This document shows positions 9,183 through 17,146 of a stretch of 64,000 nucleotides of DNA, piece by piece (within the stretch, counting starts at the first letter, position 1; each line of letters begins with the position of its first letter). A program made the translations under genes and the position numbers. The notes beneath the pieces are model-generated. The model searched no databases. It was not told the DNA's origin and saw nothing but the letters and a program-made list of their open reading frames with translations. Source of the DNA: Chitinophagaceae bacterium (lineage in GTDB: Bacteria > Bacteroidota > Bacteroidia > Chitinophagales > Chitinophagaceae); contig CANFKC010000016.1 of the NCBI GenBank assembly GCA_947447265.1, positions 1-64,000 of the forward strand, given 5' to 3'.

Positions 9183-9350
9183 CGCCGCGATAGCGGACAT
9201 TAGAGTAACAAGCTTCAACCGAACACGCCGCAGGGTTTCTTTTAGCCGCGGAGCGATGGCTAAAAGTGGCGTTTTTCTTTGTTACTTTCTTTTTCGCCAC
9301 GAAAAAAGAAAGTAATGGAGACGCGATTACGGCAACCAATAGAGCAACCT
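9183..9350. repeat. Dispersed repeat family 1, copy 1
   Basis: It shares long blocks with 32536-32810: CGCCGCGATAGCGGACATTA, TCTTTTAGCCGCGGAGCGAT, a TTTGTTACTTTCTTTTTCGC segment and AGTAATGGAGACGCGATTAC, in the same order and orientation. The family is non-coding and resembles repeats commonly scattered in Bacteroidota genomes. Confidence 0.8.
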
Positions 9351-9512
9351 TTTCCAAAAAAGAATAATCCACTAAAAGTACTGCTAATATTGCTTCCTAA
9401 TCGGCAGTGACAAGCTATTTTTGCAGGACAATAGTTTTTTTATTTTTCTAAATTTTTGCAATAGCACTGCCCGCCTGTGCATTAATTTTTGACTTCCGCC
9501 TATCTTTACCAA

Positions 9513-10367
9513 ATGTATAGCTATGCGCAGGCATTCCAGGAACTGAAGGCAAAACTAACTGTACTGTATGATGACCGTGAAGCTGCCGCAATTGCGCATG
9601 AAGTTGTTTCGCATATAACGCAGTTGAGCAAAGTGCAGCGGCTGGTACAGAAAGACCACATGTTTACTACCGGCCAGCAACAAAACTTTGCTGACGCTCG
9701 GACCCAACTATTAAAAGGTGTACCATTACAATATGTAACCGGGATAGCCTGGTTTATGGGTAAAGAATTTACCGTAAATAGCAATGTACTCATACCCCGG
9801 CCAGAAACTGAGGAATTGGTGCAATGGATAGTAAATGAACACAGCGGTAGTACGCCACGCATTTTAGATGTGGGCACAGGTAGCGGTTGCATTCCGGTAT
9901 CTTTAAAGCTCGCTCTTCCCGGCGCAACCGTTTCCGCATGCGATATAAGTTCCGGCGCCCTGGAAACAGCGGCCCATAATGCACAAACGCTCACGGCTGT
10001 TGTGCATTTTCTGCAAGTAGACTTCCTCGATTTAGCTGCGCGAAATAAACTCGGCCTGTTCGACGTTATTGTGTCAAATCCGCCATACATACCATTTTCA
10101 GAAAAAGAAAGATTGCATACCAATGTAAGGGATAATGAACCAGGCATAGCCTTGTTTGTGCCCAATGAAGACGCATTGGTATTTTATAAAGCAATTGCCA
10201 ACTTCGGTAAAACGCACCTCTCACAAAACGGGGTGATCTATTGCGAATTAGATGCCGACCATGCCGACGCCTGCAAAGCCATGTTTGAAGAACAGGGATA
10301 TTGGGATGTAACGCTCAGAAAAGATATGTTTGATAATTGGCGGTTTTTAAAAGCGCAGGTAGGATGA
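9513..10367 (+). CDS. prmC: Peptide chain release factor N5-glutamine methyltransferase PrmC
   Basis: PrmC methylates the glutamine of the GGQ motif in release factors RF1/RF2, using S-adenosylmethionine, in the cytoplasm. The 284-residue product has the N-terminal helical substrate domain (residues 1-80), the conserved LIPRPETEEL segment, SAM motif I ILDVGTGSGCIPV (about 118-130) and the catalytic NPPY (189-192). The length is typical. A TTG at 9489 would add eight residues, but the ATG at 9513 fits family length and sits five bases after TATCTTTA (9501-9508), a near-match to the -7 box. The glycosyltransferase downstream starts 69 bp later and is unrelated in function. Confidence 0.95.
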   Translation: MYSYAQAFQELKAKLTVLYDDREAAAIAHEVVSHITQLSKVQRLVQKDHMFTTGQQQNFADARTQLLKGVPLQYVTGIAWFMGKEFTVNSNVLIPRPETEELVQWIVNEHSGSTPRILDVGTGSGCIPVSLKLALPGATVSACDISSGALETAAHNAQTLTAVVHFLQVDFLDLAARNKLGLFDVIVSNPPYIPFSEKERLHTNVRDNEPGIALFVPNEDALVFYKAIANFGKTHLSQNGVIYCELDADHADACKAMFEEQGYWDVTLRKDMFDNWRFLKAQVG

Positions 10368-10435
10368 GGTAGGTGTGGCACACTTAACAAGAACGAAAGT
10401 TACCAAACTTAAACCAATAACAGAACAGGAGATAA

Positions 10436-11776
10436 ATGATAGGACGCATGACTAAACAAGACAAAACATTCATTGGCATAATAGTGCTGGTGCATGTAGT
10501 GTTTTTTTTAATGGCGTGCCACTATACCCGCATCTACATGGGCGATTCATACGAGTATATTTATGAAGCGCTCAATATAAAAGACGGTTGTTTCTTATAC
10601 AGCGGCAACCCGGCATTACCCATTTCGCCGGAATACATGACCCAGCGCCAACCCGGCTATCCATTGCTGCTCATGGGTGTTTATCTTTTTACTATCAATA
10701 ACTGGGTGGTCCTGGTCTTGCAGAATGTGCTTTCGGTTTTCAATATTTACTATGCCAGAAAGGTTTTTCACCAATTGGGGCTAAGCGCAAAATATGACTG
10801 GTTGTTGTTGTTACTGGTTGTTGCTTACCCCTCGCAGTTTATTAATGCCAATACCATAGCGCCTGATATTTTACTGCAAACCTGCACCGTAATGTATTTC
10901 GGGCATTTTGTGCAGCTATGGCAAAGCAAAGCTATTAAGCACGCCGCATTAATGAGTTTGTGGCTGGTAGCGGGTTTAATGGTAAAACCTGTTTTATACC
11001 CGTTTACACTGGTGCATGTTATTTTCCTGGTTGTACTTTTCGTGTATTGGAAGGCCAAAATGCAGCGGCTGGTTGTGGTTGCAATGGTGCCGGTTATTGC
11101 TGTTATATTATACAATTACAGTAACTACACCCGAACGGGTAAATTTCATTTTTCAAGCAATCAGGCATTTAATGCTATATATTATTACTATCCCTTTTTA
11201 AGCGCAACCCAGGGTATAGACAGTGCCACTTCATTTTTACAAACGGAGCGGGCCGCAATCAGCAGTATTCCAAGCTATAAAGACCGTTATGACTATGCCA
11301 ATGAGCGGGGCATGAGTCTGCTGAAGAGCAACCTTGCGCCTTATATGCTATTTCATTTTAAGAACAGTGCCCGCATTTTCATAGACCCCGGAAAAGCTGA
11401 AATAGACCTATTTACCGGCAAGCTTACTTTTGGCAAATTGTATAGTAAAAAGCAGGAAGGTTTCTTCGCAACATGGAAAAGCAAAGGTTTTGCGGGAATG
11501 GGTAAATACATAAAAGAAAATGCTTCCATGCCAATAGTTTTACTGGTGCTGTTAATGAATTGTGCCCGGGCATTAGGGCTTGTTTTGTTTTTTATGAGTA
11601 GAAAAGTAAATGGCATTGTTCGGCTATTTACTTTTATGCTGGTGGGTTATTTCGCTTTTGCTGCGGGCCCTATAGCTAATACCCGGTATTTTATTCCGGT
11701 ATCGCTTATCGCAATTGGTTGCGCGGCCCTCGGCTACGCAAATTATTTTACTAAAAAGATACAGCCGGCTAAGTGA
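10436..11776 (+). CDS. GT-C-like membrane glycosyltransferase/mannosyltransferase
   Basis: This 446-residue protein has about 10-12 predicted transmembrane helices. After the first helix (IGIIVLVHVVFFLMA) comes an acidic loop, YMGDSYEYIYEAL, and then RQPGYPLLLMG. That order matches GT-C enzymes of the PMT/ArnT/family-39 type, where the loop Asp is catalytic and the donor is a polyprenyl-phosphate sugar. I infer sugar transfer at the periplasmic face for surface glycan or glycoprotein modification; donor and acceptor cannot be read. It overlaps the next, similar gene by four bases (GTGA), so the two are probably translated together. ATG at 10448 is an alternative start. Confidence 0.7.
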   Translation: MIGRMTKQDKTFIGIIVLVHVVFFLMACHYTRIYMGDSYEYIYEALNIKDGCFLYSGNPALPISPEYMTQRQPGYPLLLMGVYLFTINNWVVLVLQNVLSVFNIYYARKVFHQLGLSAKYDWLLLLLVVAYPSQFINANTIAPDILLQTCTVMYFGHFVQLWQSKAIKHAALMSLWLVAGLMVKPVLYPFTLVHVIFLVVLFVYWKAKMQRLVVVAMVPVIAVILYNYSNYTRTGKFHFSSNQAFNAIYYYYPFLSATQGIDSATSFLQTERAAISSIPSYKDRYDYANERGMSLLKSNLAPYMLFHFKNSARIFIDPGKAEIDLFTGKLTFGKLYSKKQEGFFATWKSKGFAGMGKYIKENASMPIVLLVLLMNCARALGLVLFFMSRKVNGIVRLFTFMLVGYFAFAAGPIANTRYFIPVSLIAIGCAALGYANYFTKKIQPAK

Positions 11777-13341
11777 GCGGATTGAAGAAATATGCGCCTT
11801 TCATTGCATCATCCCTGCTGATGTATGTGGTGCTATACCTGATCTACCCGAACTACCAGTACTACATTGACCCTGACGGCACATCGTATCTAACCATTTC
11901 GCAACGCTATGCTATCGGCGATTATGCAAAAGCCATAAATGGCTACTGGAGCCCATGGAGCTGCTGGCTTACCGCAATGCTTATAAAAGCGGGACTGGCG
12001 GCAATTCCTGCTTCAGTAATAGTAAACAGTGCTGCAGCAACTGGTTATTTATACATTGCTCAATCGTTTTTTCTCCGTTTCAATATGCAAAGGCTTATGC
12101 AATGGATCCTGAACCTGGCATTGGTTGTATTTCTTTGCTTCGCCATTTTCTGGCAATCGTTTGCTGATTTGTGGGAGTGTTTTTTCCTCTTATCCACTCT
12201 TCGGCTAATGCTGGCGGATAGGTTTAGTTCGAAACCGACGCTTTGGTTGGTTATAGGTTTTGTTGGTGCATTGGGTTACTTCGCCAAAGCCTATTCTTTT
12301 CCGTTTTTTATACTGAACACTGTGGTTTGTGCCTATTTTATTGTGGGTAAGAACCGTACACCATGGCTCAAAATATGCGCTGTTTCTCTGACAACAATGG
12401 CAGTAGTAAGCTTGCCATGGATAATAGCCCTGCACCATAAATACGGCATCTGGACGACTTCCACGGCCGGCACACTCAACACATCATGGTACCTGGTTGG
12501 GCATCCACACTGGAAAGATGGCATTAATCTGCTTTTGCCACCCGCGTATCCTGATAGTCCTTACTATTGGGAAGACCCCTGGTTTGTAAATGGTGACACA
12601 CCGCACTTCTGGAGCTCATGGCATCTGTTTGGGTTGCAGTTTTTGCGTATCGGCCTTAACCTGTGGAAACTGTTAAGAAGCTCCTTAGAACTATCGCTTT
12701 TCTTTCCTGTTATTGGTGTTTTGGCGCTGCTGTCATTACGCAGTAAAAAATGGCAGGCTGTTTTTGCCGGGGATATAAAAATTGTACTTTATTCGTTTTT
12801 GCTGTTTCCCCTGGGTTATGTGCTCATCAATTTCGAATCGAGGTATTTGTGGTATATGCTGCCCCTGGCTTTAGTATTAGGCAGTGTTGTTTTAGATAAG
12901 CTGGAATTAAAATCTAAGAAGCTTTGGATGATTGCTCTTGCGGTTTCTTTGGTGGTATTTCCGGTTTGGGGTTTAATTAAAATATATGGTGTTGGGAAGG
13001 AAGAGTATGAAATGGCACAAACTTTAAAACTAAAGGGTTTCAAGGGTAGCTTTTCCAGCAATGCCACCCCTGGTCGCGAGTCTCAGCAAGTGGAGCGAAT
13101 AGCATACTTCGCCGGCATGCAATACTACACGATCCCGATACAGGAAAGAGGTGTTAACTATTTACCGGAATTGAAAAAATACGGTGTAGACTACATTTTC
13201 GTACTTCCGGGCGAACCTAAAGCGCACCCTTGCACACTACCTTATCAGGATAAGAGCGGTAATCCGTTACTAGCAATGGAACTGCCTTTTAGGGGAACTA
13301 ATGCGAGTCAGGGGTGGAAGGTTTATGTGTTAAAGAGGTAA
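11773..13341 (+). CDS. GT-C-like membrane glycosyltransferase, second of a coupled pair
   Basis: This 522-residue polytopic membrane protein has about 10 helices. The first periplasmic loop holds IDPDGTSYLTISQRYAIGDY and NGYWSPWSCWL, a signature seen in Bacteroidota and cyanobacterial GT-C-like enzymes. The C-terminal 110 residues are soluble (GVGKEEYEMAQTLKLKG..., PELKKYGVDYIFVLPG). It starts with GTG at 11773 inside the GTGA that holds the TGA of the previous gene, a classic translational coupling. The upstream partner is similar in plan but not a close copy. Function as a glycosyltransferase is inferred from topology and motifs. Confidence 0.7.
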   Translation: MSGLKKYAPFIASSLLMYVVLYLIYPNYQYYIDPDGTSYLTISQRYAIGDYAKAINGYWSPWSCWLTAMLIKAGLAAIPASVIVNSAAATGYLYIAQSFFLRFNMQRLMQWILNLALVVFLCFAIFWQSFADLWECFFLLSTLRLMLADRFSSKPTLWLVIGFVGALGYFAKAYSFPFFILNTVVCAYFIVGKNRTPWLKICAVSLTTMAVVSLPWIIALHHKYGIWTTSTAGTLNTSWYLVGHPHWKDGINLLLPPAYPDSPYYWEDPWFVNGDTPHFWSSWHLFGLQFLRIGLNLWKLLRSSLELSLFFPVIGVLALLSLRSKKWQAVFAGDIKIVLYSFLLFPLGYVLINFESRYLWYMLPLALVLGSVVLDKLELKSKKLWMIALAVSLVVFPVWGLIKIYGVGKEEYEMAQTLKLKGFKGSFSSNATPGRESQQVERIAYFAGMQYYTIPIQERGVNYLPELKKYGVDYIFVLPGEPKAHPCTLPYQDKSGNPLLAMELPFRGTNASQGWKVYVLKR

Positions 13342-13398
13342 CGCTGTTGTATTAGTTCCATTGCAACTATAACAGTTATTCTTGCTTTAACCTAAGCT

Positions 13399-13545
13399 TT
13401 ACAGGCACTTTTGTACCTCCTCCCAATCTAAAAACTGGTCGGGGTTATCTTTGATATCCTTACACGCTTCATTGATCAATGCCATCTGCCTTTCGGTCAA
13501 TAGATTATTGGAATTATCGTTTTGCATAACATTCATGGTCATCAT
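13399..13545 (-). CDS. 48-residue protein resembling short antitoxin-like proteins
   Basis: This short frame, below usual annotation cut-offs, encodes 48 residues starting MMTMNVMQNDNSNNLL and ending DWEEVQKCL. The helix TERQMALINEACKDIKDNP followed by a conserved-looking W-E-E-V ending resembles short addiction-module or antitoxin-like proteins. An AGGATT sequence precedes the ATG at 13545. Alternative in-frame ATGs lie at 13542, 13536 and 13527. No toxin gene is next to it: the neighbours are a convergent glycosyltransferase gene and an NHL-repeat gene on the same strand. It may be an orphan. The amino-acid composition looks protein-like; the function is only a guess. Confidence 0.5.
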   Translation of the reverse strand: MMTMNVMQNDNSNNLLTERQMALINEACKDIKDNPDQFLDWEEVQKCL

Positions 13546-13596
13546 TTAATCCTAAAAATCATGCCTGCCCCGCAGTCTTGCGGGAGTTCAAACTCT

Positions 13597-14964
13597 CTAC
13601 TCCCGCACCACCCTCTTTACTTCCTTTACCCCCACACTATTCATTACCTCCAGCACATAAATACCACACGGCAGATTACCCATACTTACCTGCAAAGTAC
13701 CGCCCCGCACACCCGCCTGCCTGTAAACCACCTGCCCCAAAAAATCAGTCAACACAACAGACGCTAACGGCACATCCCCTTCAATAAACAATACATCCCC
13801 CACCGGATTCGGATAAAATCTTAAGTCAGAAGTACATGATTTACTTTCTTCAACACTTAAATAGCCACAATACGGGTAAGTAACTTTACGAACCCTTGGG
13901 TTATCTATTTGTGTAAAATATAGGTTGCCACAAGAGTCAAAAGCAAGCGCTGCAGGATTGTCCAGTTCAGCAGTGTCCGCAAGTCCGCCATCTCCGGTCG
14001 TTGCTTCGATGCCATTTCCGGAGATAGTATGAATGATGCCATTTTTGTCAATAGTCCTTAATCTTTTGTTCCAATAATCTCCGACATAAATAACGCCATC
14101 GGATCCGGCTGCTATTCCATTTGGAAGTATATGTGAATTAATGGCTGGTATCCCATCTCCATTATAAGCAAATGAATCAACAACTCCGGCTACGTGAGAA
14201 ATAATACCCGATGCATTCACCTTTCTGATAAGTCCGCTTATCGGGTCGCAGAAGAGTAAGTTGCCTGAATTATCAAAACACATTGGTCCGGCATAGATCT
14301 GAGCAAGTGTAGCCGGCCCTCCGTCACCGCTAATTCCATAACTGCCCGTCCCAGCAAATGCAGTAATTCTTCCTATTGTGTCAATTTTTCTAATGTACCC
14401 CGTCGCAGATGAAATATACAAATTTCCTGCTTTGTCAAAAAGAACACCAATAGGGGTATTAAGAACAGCGGCAGTGGCAGCGCCCCCATCTCCGGAATAT
14501 CCCGCGGTGCCATTACCGCATATCGTAGTAATGATTCCGGTTGCGCCGTTTACTTTTCGGATTCTATGATTTTCGGCATCTGCAATAAATAAATTTTCGT
14601 GCCTGTCAAACGTTATACCGCAAGGTTGATTTAGCATAGCGCTTGTAGCCGCACCTCCATCGCCGCTAAAGCCGTGGGATGTATTGCCTGCAAACGTAGT
14701 AATTATGCCTGCAACGTCAATTTTTCTTATGTCATGGGTAAGTTGTTCCGAAATATAAAGATTGCCTGCTTTGTCGAATGCAATACCAACAGGGTCATAA
14801 ATGGATGCAGCAGTAGCAGGGCCGCCATCACCACCACTACCTCCTCCCGCAACAGTAGTTATTATCTGCCCATACCCCTTACCACTCATCACCAATAACC
14901 CCACCAGTAAAATAACCCTTAAAGGTTGTAAGAAAAGAATGTTCAGAACGGGTGTGGTTTTCAT
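13597..14964 (-). CDS. NHL-repeat T9SS-secreted protein, paralogue A
   Basis: This 455-residue protein starts with a signal peptide (ILLVGLLVMSGKGYGQ, cleavage near residue 32). It then has about six NHL beta-propeller repeats, each with a GDGGPAT/A motif followed by GIAFDKAGNLYISE and HRIRKV-type strands. It ends in a T9SS type A sorting domain (LRFYPNPVGDVLFIEG ... LPCGIYVLEVMNS). NHL propellers usually bind proteins, nucleic acids or polysaccharides; none can be specified. The neighbour at 15111-16478 encodes a protein of identical length and layout, so the pair is a tandem duplication. The copies are almost identical at the DNA level near the ends and differ more in the middle. Confidence 0.9.
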   Translation of the reverse strand: MKTTPVLNILFLQPLRVILLVGLLVMSGKGYGQIITTVAGGGSGGDGGPATAASIYDPVGIAFDKAGNLYISEQLTHDIRKIDVAGIITTFAGNTSHGFSGDGGAATSAMLNQPCGITFDRHENLFIADAENHRIRKVNGATGIITTICGNGTAGYSGDGGAATAAVLNTPIGVLFDKAGNLYISSATGYIRKIDTIGRITAFAGTGSYGISGDGGPATLAQIYAGPMCFDNSGNLLFCDPISGLIRKVNASGIISHVAGVVDSFAYNGDGIPAINSHILPNGIAAGSDGVIYVGDYWNKRLRTIDKNGIIHTISGNGIEATTGDGGLADTAELDNPAALAFDSCGNLYFTQIDNPRVRKVTYPYCGYLSVEESKSCTSDLRFYPNPVGDVLFIEGDVPLASVVLTDFLGQVVYRQAGVRGGTLQVSMGNLPCGIYVLEVMNSVGVKEVKRVVRE

Positions 14965-15110
14965 TTATCAAATATAGAAAAATTAATTAACAACGTAGGG
15001 GCTGGGCTTGCCCCTGCCCTCACATAACATGTGCTAAAAAAAGATTATATTCCATGTCACCCTTTAGGGATGGACGAAGGGCAAGCGCAAGGCATTGCCC
15101 CTAAGAAAGG

Positions 15111-16478
15111 TCACTCCTTCACCACCCTCCGTACTTCCCTAACCCCCTCACTATTCATTACCTCCAGCACATAAATACCACACGGCAGATTACCCATACT
15201 TACCAGCAAAGTACCAGCCCGCACACCATCCTGCCTGTAAACCACCTTCCCCAAAAGATCAGTCAATACAACAGACTCTAACGGTACACCCCCTTCAATA
15301 AACAACATATCCGCAACTGGGTTTGGATAAAATCTTATGTCAGAAGTACGTGATTTACTTTCTTCAACACTTAAATAGCCGCAATGCGGGTAAGTAACTT
15401 TACGAACCCTTGGGTTATCTATTTGTGTAAAATATAGGTTGCCACAAGAATCAAAAACAAGCCCATCAGGACGATCTATCTCTGCTGTATCGGCGCGGCC
15501 GCCATCCCCTGAAATGCCTACCGCACCAGTACCTGCCACGGTATGAATAATGCCTGATCTATCAATTACTCTTATACGATTATTGTTAAGATCCGAAAAA
15601 TATAAATTGCCATCCGGCCCGAAAGCAATACCATATGGATCAAAATGGGCGTTTGAAGCCGGGATGCCGTCGCCGTTAAATATATACGTACCAGTTACGC
15701 CTGCAACGTGAGAAATAATACCGGCAGGGCTGATTTTTCTTATTACGCTAAATCCAACGTCAGTAAAAATGAGATTGTCTGCATCATCAAAACACATACA
15801 ACCTATATTTACTTTAGCGCTGGTAGCTGGACCTCCATCACCAGTATTGCCACTAATTCCTATTCCCGCAATTGTGCTGATAATGCCATACTTGTTAATC
15901 TTCCGAATATACCAGGCACTTGAAACATACAGATTTCCCGCTTTGTCGAAAATAATACCTGACGGATAATGCATAGTAGCTGCCGTTGCCGGTCCTCCAT
16001 CACCTAGGTCAGTCATTGTTCCGTTACCTAATACCGTAGAAATTATGCCAGTGGCAACGTCCACCTTTCTAACCCTGTTGTTAAGTGCATCACAAATGAG
16101 TAGGTTACCAATAGAATCACAAACTATTCCAACAGGTTCGTTCAACATTGCAGCTGTAGCCGCTCCCCCGTCACCTCCATACCCGGCAGTTCCATTTGTT
16201 CCGGCATAGGTTGTAATAATACCGGTAGGACTTACTTTCCGTATGTCGTGACCAACACTTTCGGTTATATATACATTATCATGTTTGTCAAATATAATGA
16301 CTGTTGGGTCATAAATAGATGCAGCCGCAGCAGGGCCGCCATCACCACCACTACCTCCTCCCGCAAAAGTCGTTATTATCTGCCCATACCCCTTACCACA
16401 AACCACCAATAACACCACAAGTAAAATAAACCTCAAAGGTTTCAAGAAAAGAATATTCAGAACGGGTGTGGTTTTCAT
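15111..16478 (-). CDS. NHL-repeat T9SS-secreted protein, paralogue B
   Basis: This is the second member of the tandem pair, again 455 residues. The correct start is ATG 16478 (MKTTPVLNILFL), matching the paralogue; the frame stays open upstream to 16607, but that extension lacks a signal peptide and crosses a hairpin. It has a signal peptide, about six NHL repeats (GDGGPATAATMHYPSGIIFDK and similar) and a T9SS type A C-terminal domain (IRFYPNPVADMLFIEG). It is probably exported to the cell surface. The 146 bp gap to paralogue A contains a GC-rich palindrome fragment and no gene. Confidence 0.9.
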   Translation of the reverse strand: MKTTPVLNILFLKPLRFILLVVLLVVCGKGYGQIITTFAGGGSGGDGGPAAAASIYDPTVIIFDKHDNVYITESVGHDIRKVSPTGIITTYAGTNGTAGYGGDGGAATAAMLNEPVGIVCDSIGNLLICDALNNRVRKVDVATGIISTVLGNGTMTDLGDGGPATAATMHYPSGIIFDKAGNLYVSSAWYIRKINKYGIISTIAGIGISGNTGDGGPATSAKVNIGCMCFDDADNLIFTDVGFSVIRKISPAGIISHVAGVTGTYIFNGDGIPASNAHFDPYGIAFGPDGNLYFSDLNNNRIRVIDRSGIIHTVAGTGAVGISGDGGRADTAEIDRPDGLVFDSCGNLYFTQIDNPRVRKVTYPHCGYLSVEESKSRTSDIRFYPNPVADMLFIEGGVPLESVVLTDLLGKVVYRQDGVRAGTLLVSMGNLPCGIYVLEVMNSEGVREVRRVVKE

Positions 16479-16501
16479 ATAGCAAATATAGAAAAAATAT
16501 T

Positions 16502-16540
16502 GTGGACATCCCCTTGGAAGGGGAGCGAGGGGATGTCCAC
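16502..16540. repeat. Long palindrome between divergent genes
   Basis: GTGGACATCCCCT (16502-16514) pairs perfectly with 16528-16540. It lies between the divergent NHL gene and rimP. It looks like a REP-type palindrome rather than a terminator, because no T run follows on either strand. Confidence 0.5.
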
Positions 16541-16561
16541 AAGTCACCCCAAAAACATCTT

Positions 16562-16592
16562 TTTGAATTTTAATTAATCTGTTGTACATTTG
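16562..16592 (+). promoter_or_regulatory. Consensus Bacteroidota promoter of the rimP-nusA-infB operon
   Basis: TTTG at 16562-16565, exactly 19 bases of spacer, then TACATTTG at 16585-16592 match TTTG-N19-TAnnTTTG with no mismatch. Transcription should start near 16597, giving a leader of about 50 bases before the rimP ATG. Confidence 0.8.
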
Positions 16593-16610
16593 CAGTATAA
16601 CAAGCAAAAA

Positions 16611-16641
16611 GAGGGGACAAGTAATTGTCCCCTCATTTTTT
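16611..16641 (+). promoter_or_regulatory. Terminator-like hairpin in the rimP leader (candidate attenuator)
   Basis: GAGGGGACAA (16611-16620) pairs perfectly with TTGTCCCCTC (16625-16634) around a GTAA loop and is followed by six T at 16636-16641. This has the full form of an intrinsic terminator, yet it sits between the promoter and the rimP ATG at 16646, four bases after the T run. It could attenuate transcription or block ribosome entry. Autoregulation by NusA is an inference. Confidence 0.6.
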
Positions 16642-16645
16642 AAGT

Positions 16646-17101
16646 ATGGCTGAAATAATTGAGAAAATACATGCTTTTGTGGAGCCCCTGCTCGAGGGCA
16701 CCGATGTATTTATTGTTGACATTAAACTGAAACCCACTAATAACTTCAAGGTTTTTCTTGATGCGGATAGTGGTTTTTCTATTGAAAAATGCGTTGCCGT
16801 TAACCGCAAACTATACCATCTTATTGAAGAGTCGGGCATGTACCCCAATGGCGATTTTTCGCTGGAGGTGAGCAGCCCCGGTATTGATGAGCCGCTGATG
16901 CAAATAAGGCAATATAAAAAAAATATAGGCCGCAAAGTAGCAGTAACTGACACAGAAGGTAAAGAAACTGTAGGCATGCTTACCGCCGTTGGTGAGGAAG
17001 CGATAACGCTGGAAGTAAAGGCAGGCAAAACGAAAGAAATAGTGAGCGTTGAACTGCCGTTTTCAACAATTAAAACAACGATCGTACAAATTATTTTTTA
17101 A
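16646..17101 (+). CDS. rimP: Ribosome maturation factor RimP
   Basis: RimP assists maturation of the 30S ribosomal subunit. The 151-residue protein has the N-terminal alpha/beta domain (VEPLLEGTDVFIVDIKLKP), the conserved DADSGFSIEKCVAVNRKL and SLEVSSPGIDEPL segments (the latter at about 72-84), and a C-terminal SH3-like domain (KKNIGRKVAVTDTEGK...). I chose ATG 16646 rather than an upstream TTG at 16625 because the latter lies inside the leader hairpin. The order rimP-nusA-infB is conserved across bacteria; nusA starts 45 bp downstream. Confidence 0.95.
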   Translation: MAEIIEKIHAFVEPLLEGTDVFIVDIKLKPTNNFKVFLDADSGFSIEKCVAVNRKLYHLIEESGMYPNGDFSLEVSSPGIDEPLMQIRQYKKNIGRKVAVTDTEGKETVGMLTAVGEEAITLEVKAGKTKEIVSVELPFSTIKTTIVQIIF

Positions 17102-17146
17102 CACGTTCTTATCCGTAAATTGGGGGATAAGGAAAAATCAAAGTAT

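Larger units (their letters stand above)
8976..9512. other. Intergenic region with terminator and dispersed repeat
   Basis: This 537-base gap contains the terminator of the XRE gene (9018-9079) and a dispersed repeat (9183-9350). I see no real gene; the minus-strand frame across the repeat is its conceptual translation. Confidence 0.6.

Noticed and set aside
9172-9372. 66-residue minus-strand open frame
   Set aside because: It is the translation of a dispersed non-coding repeat; the Lys/Thr-rich peptide follows directly from the repeated DNA and the second copy breaks the frame.
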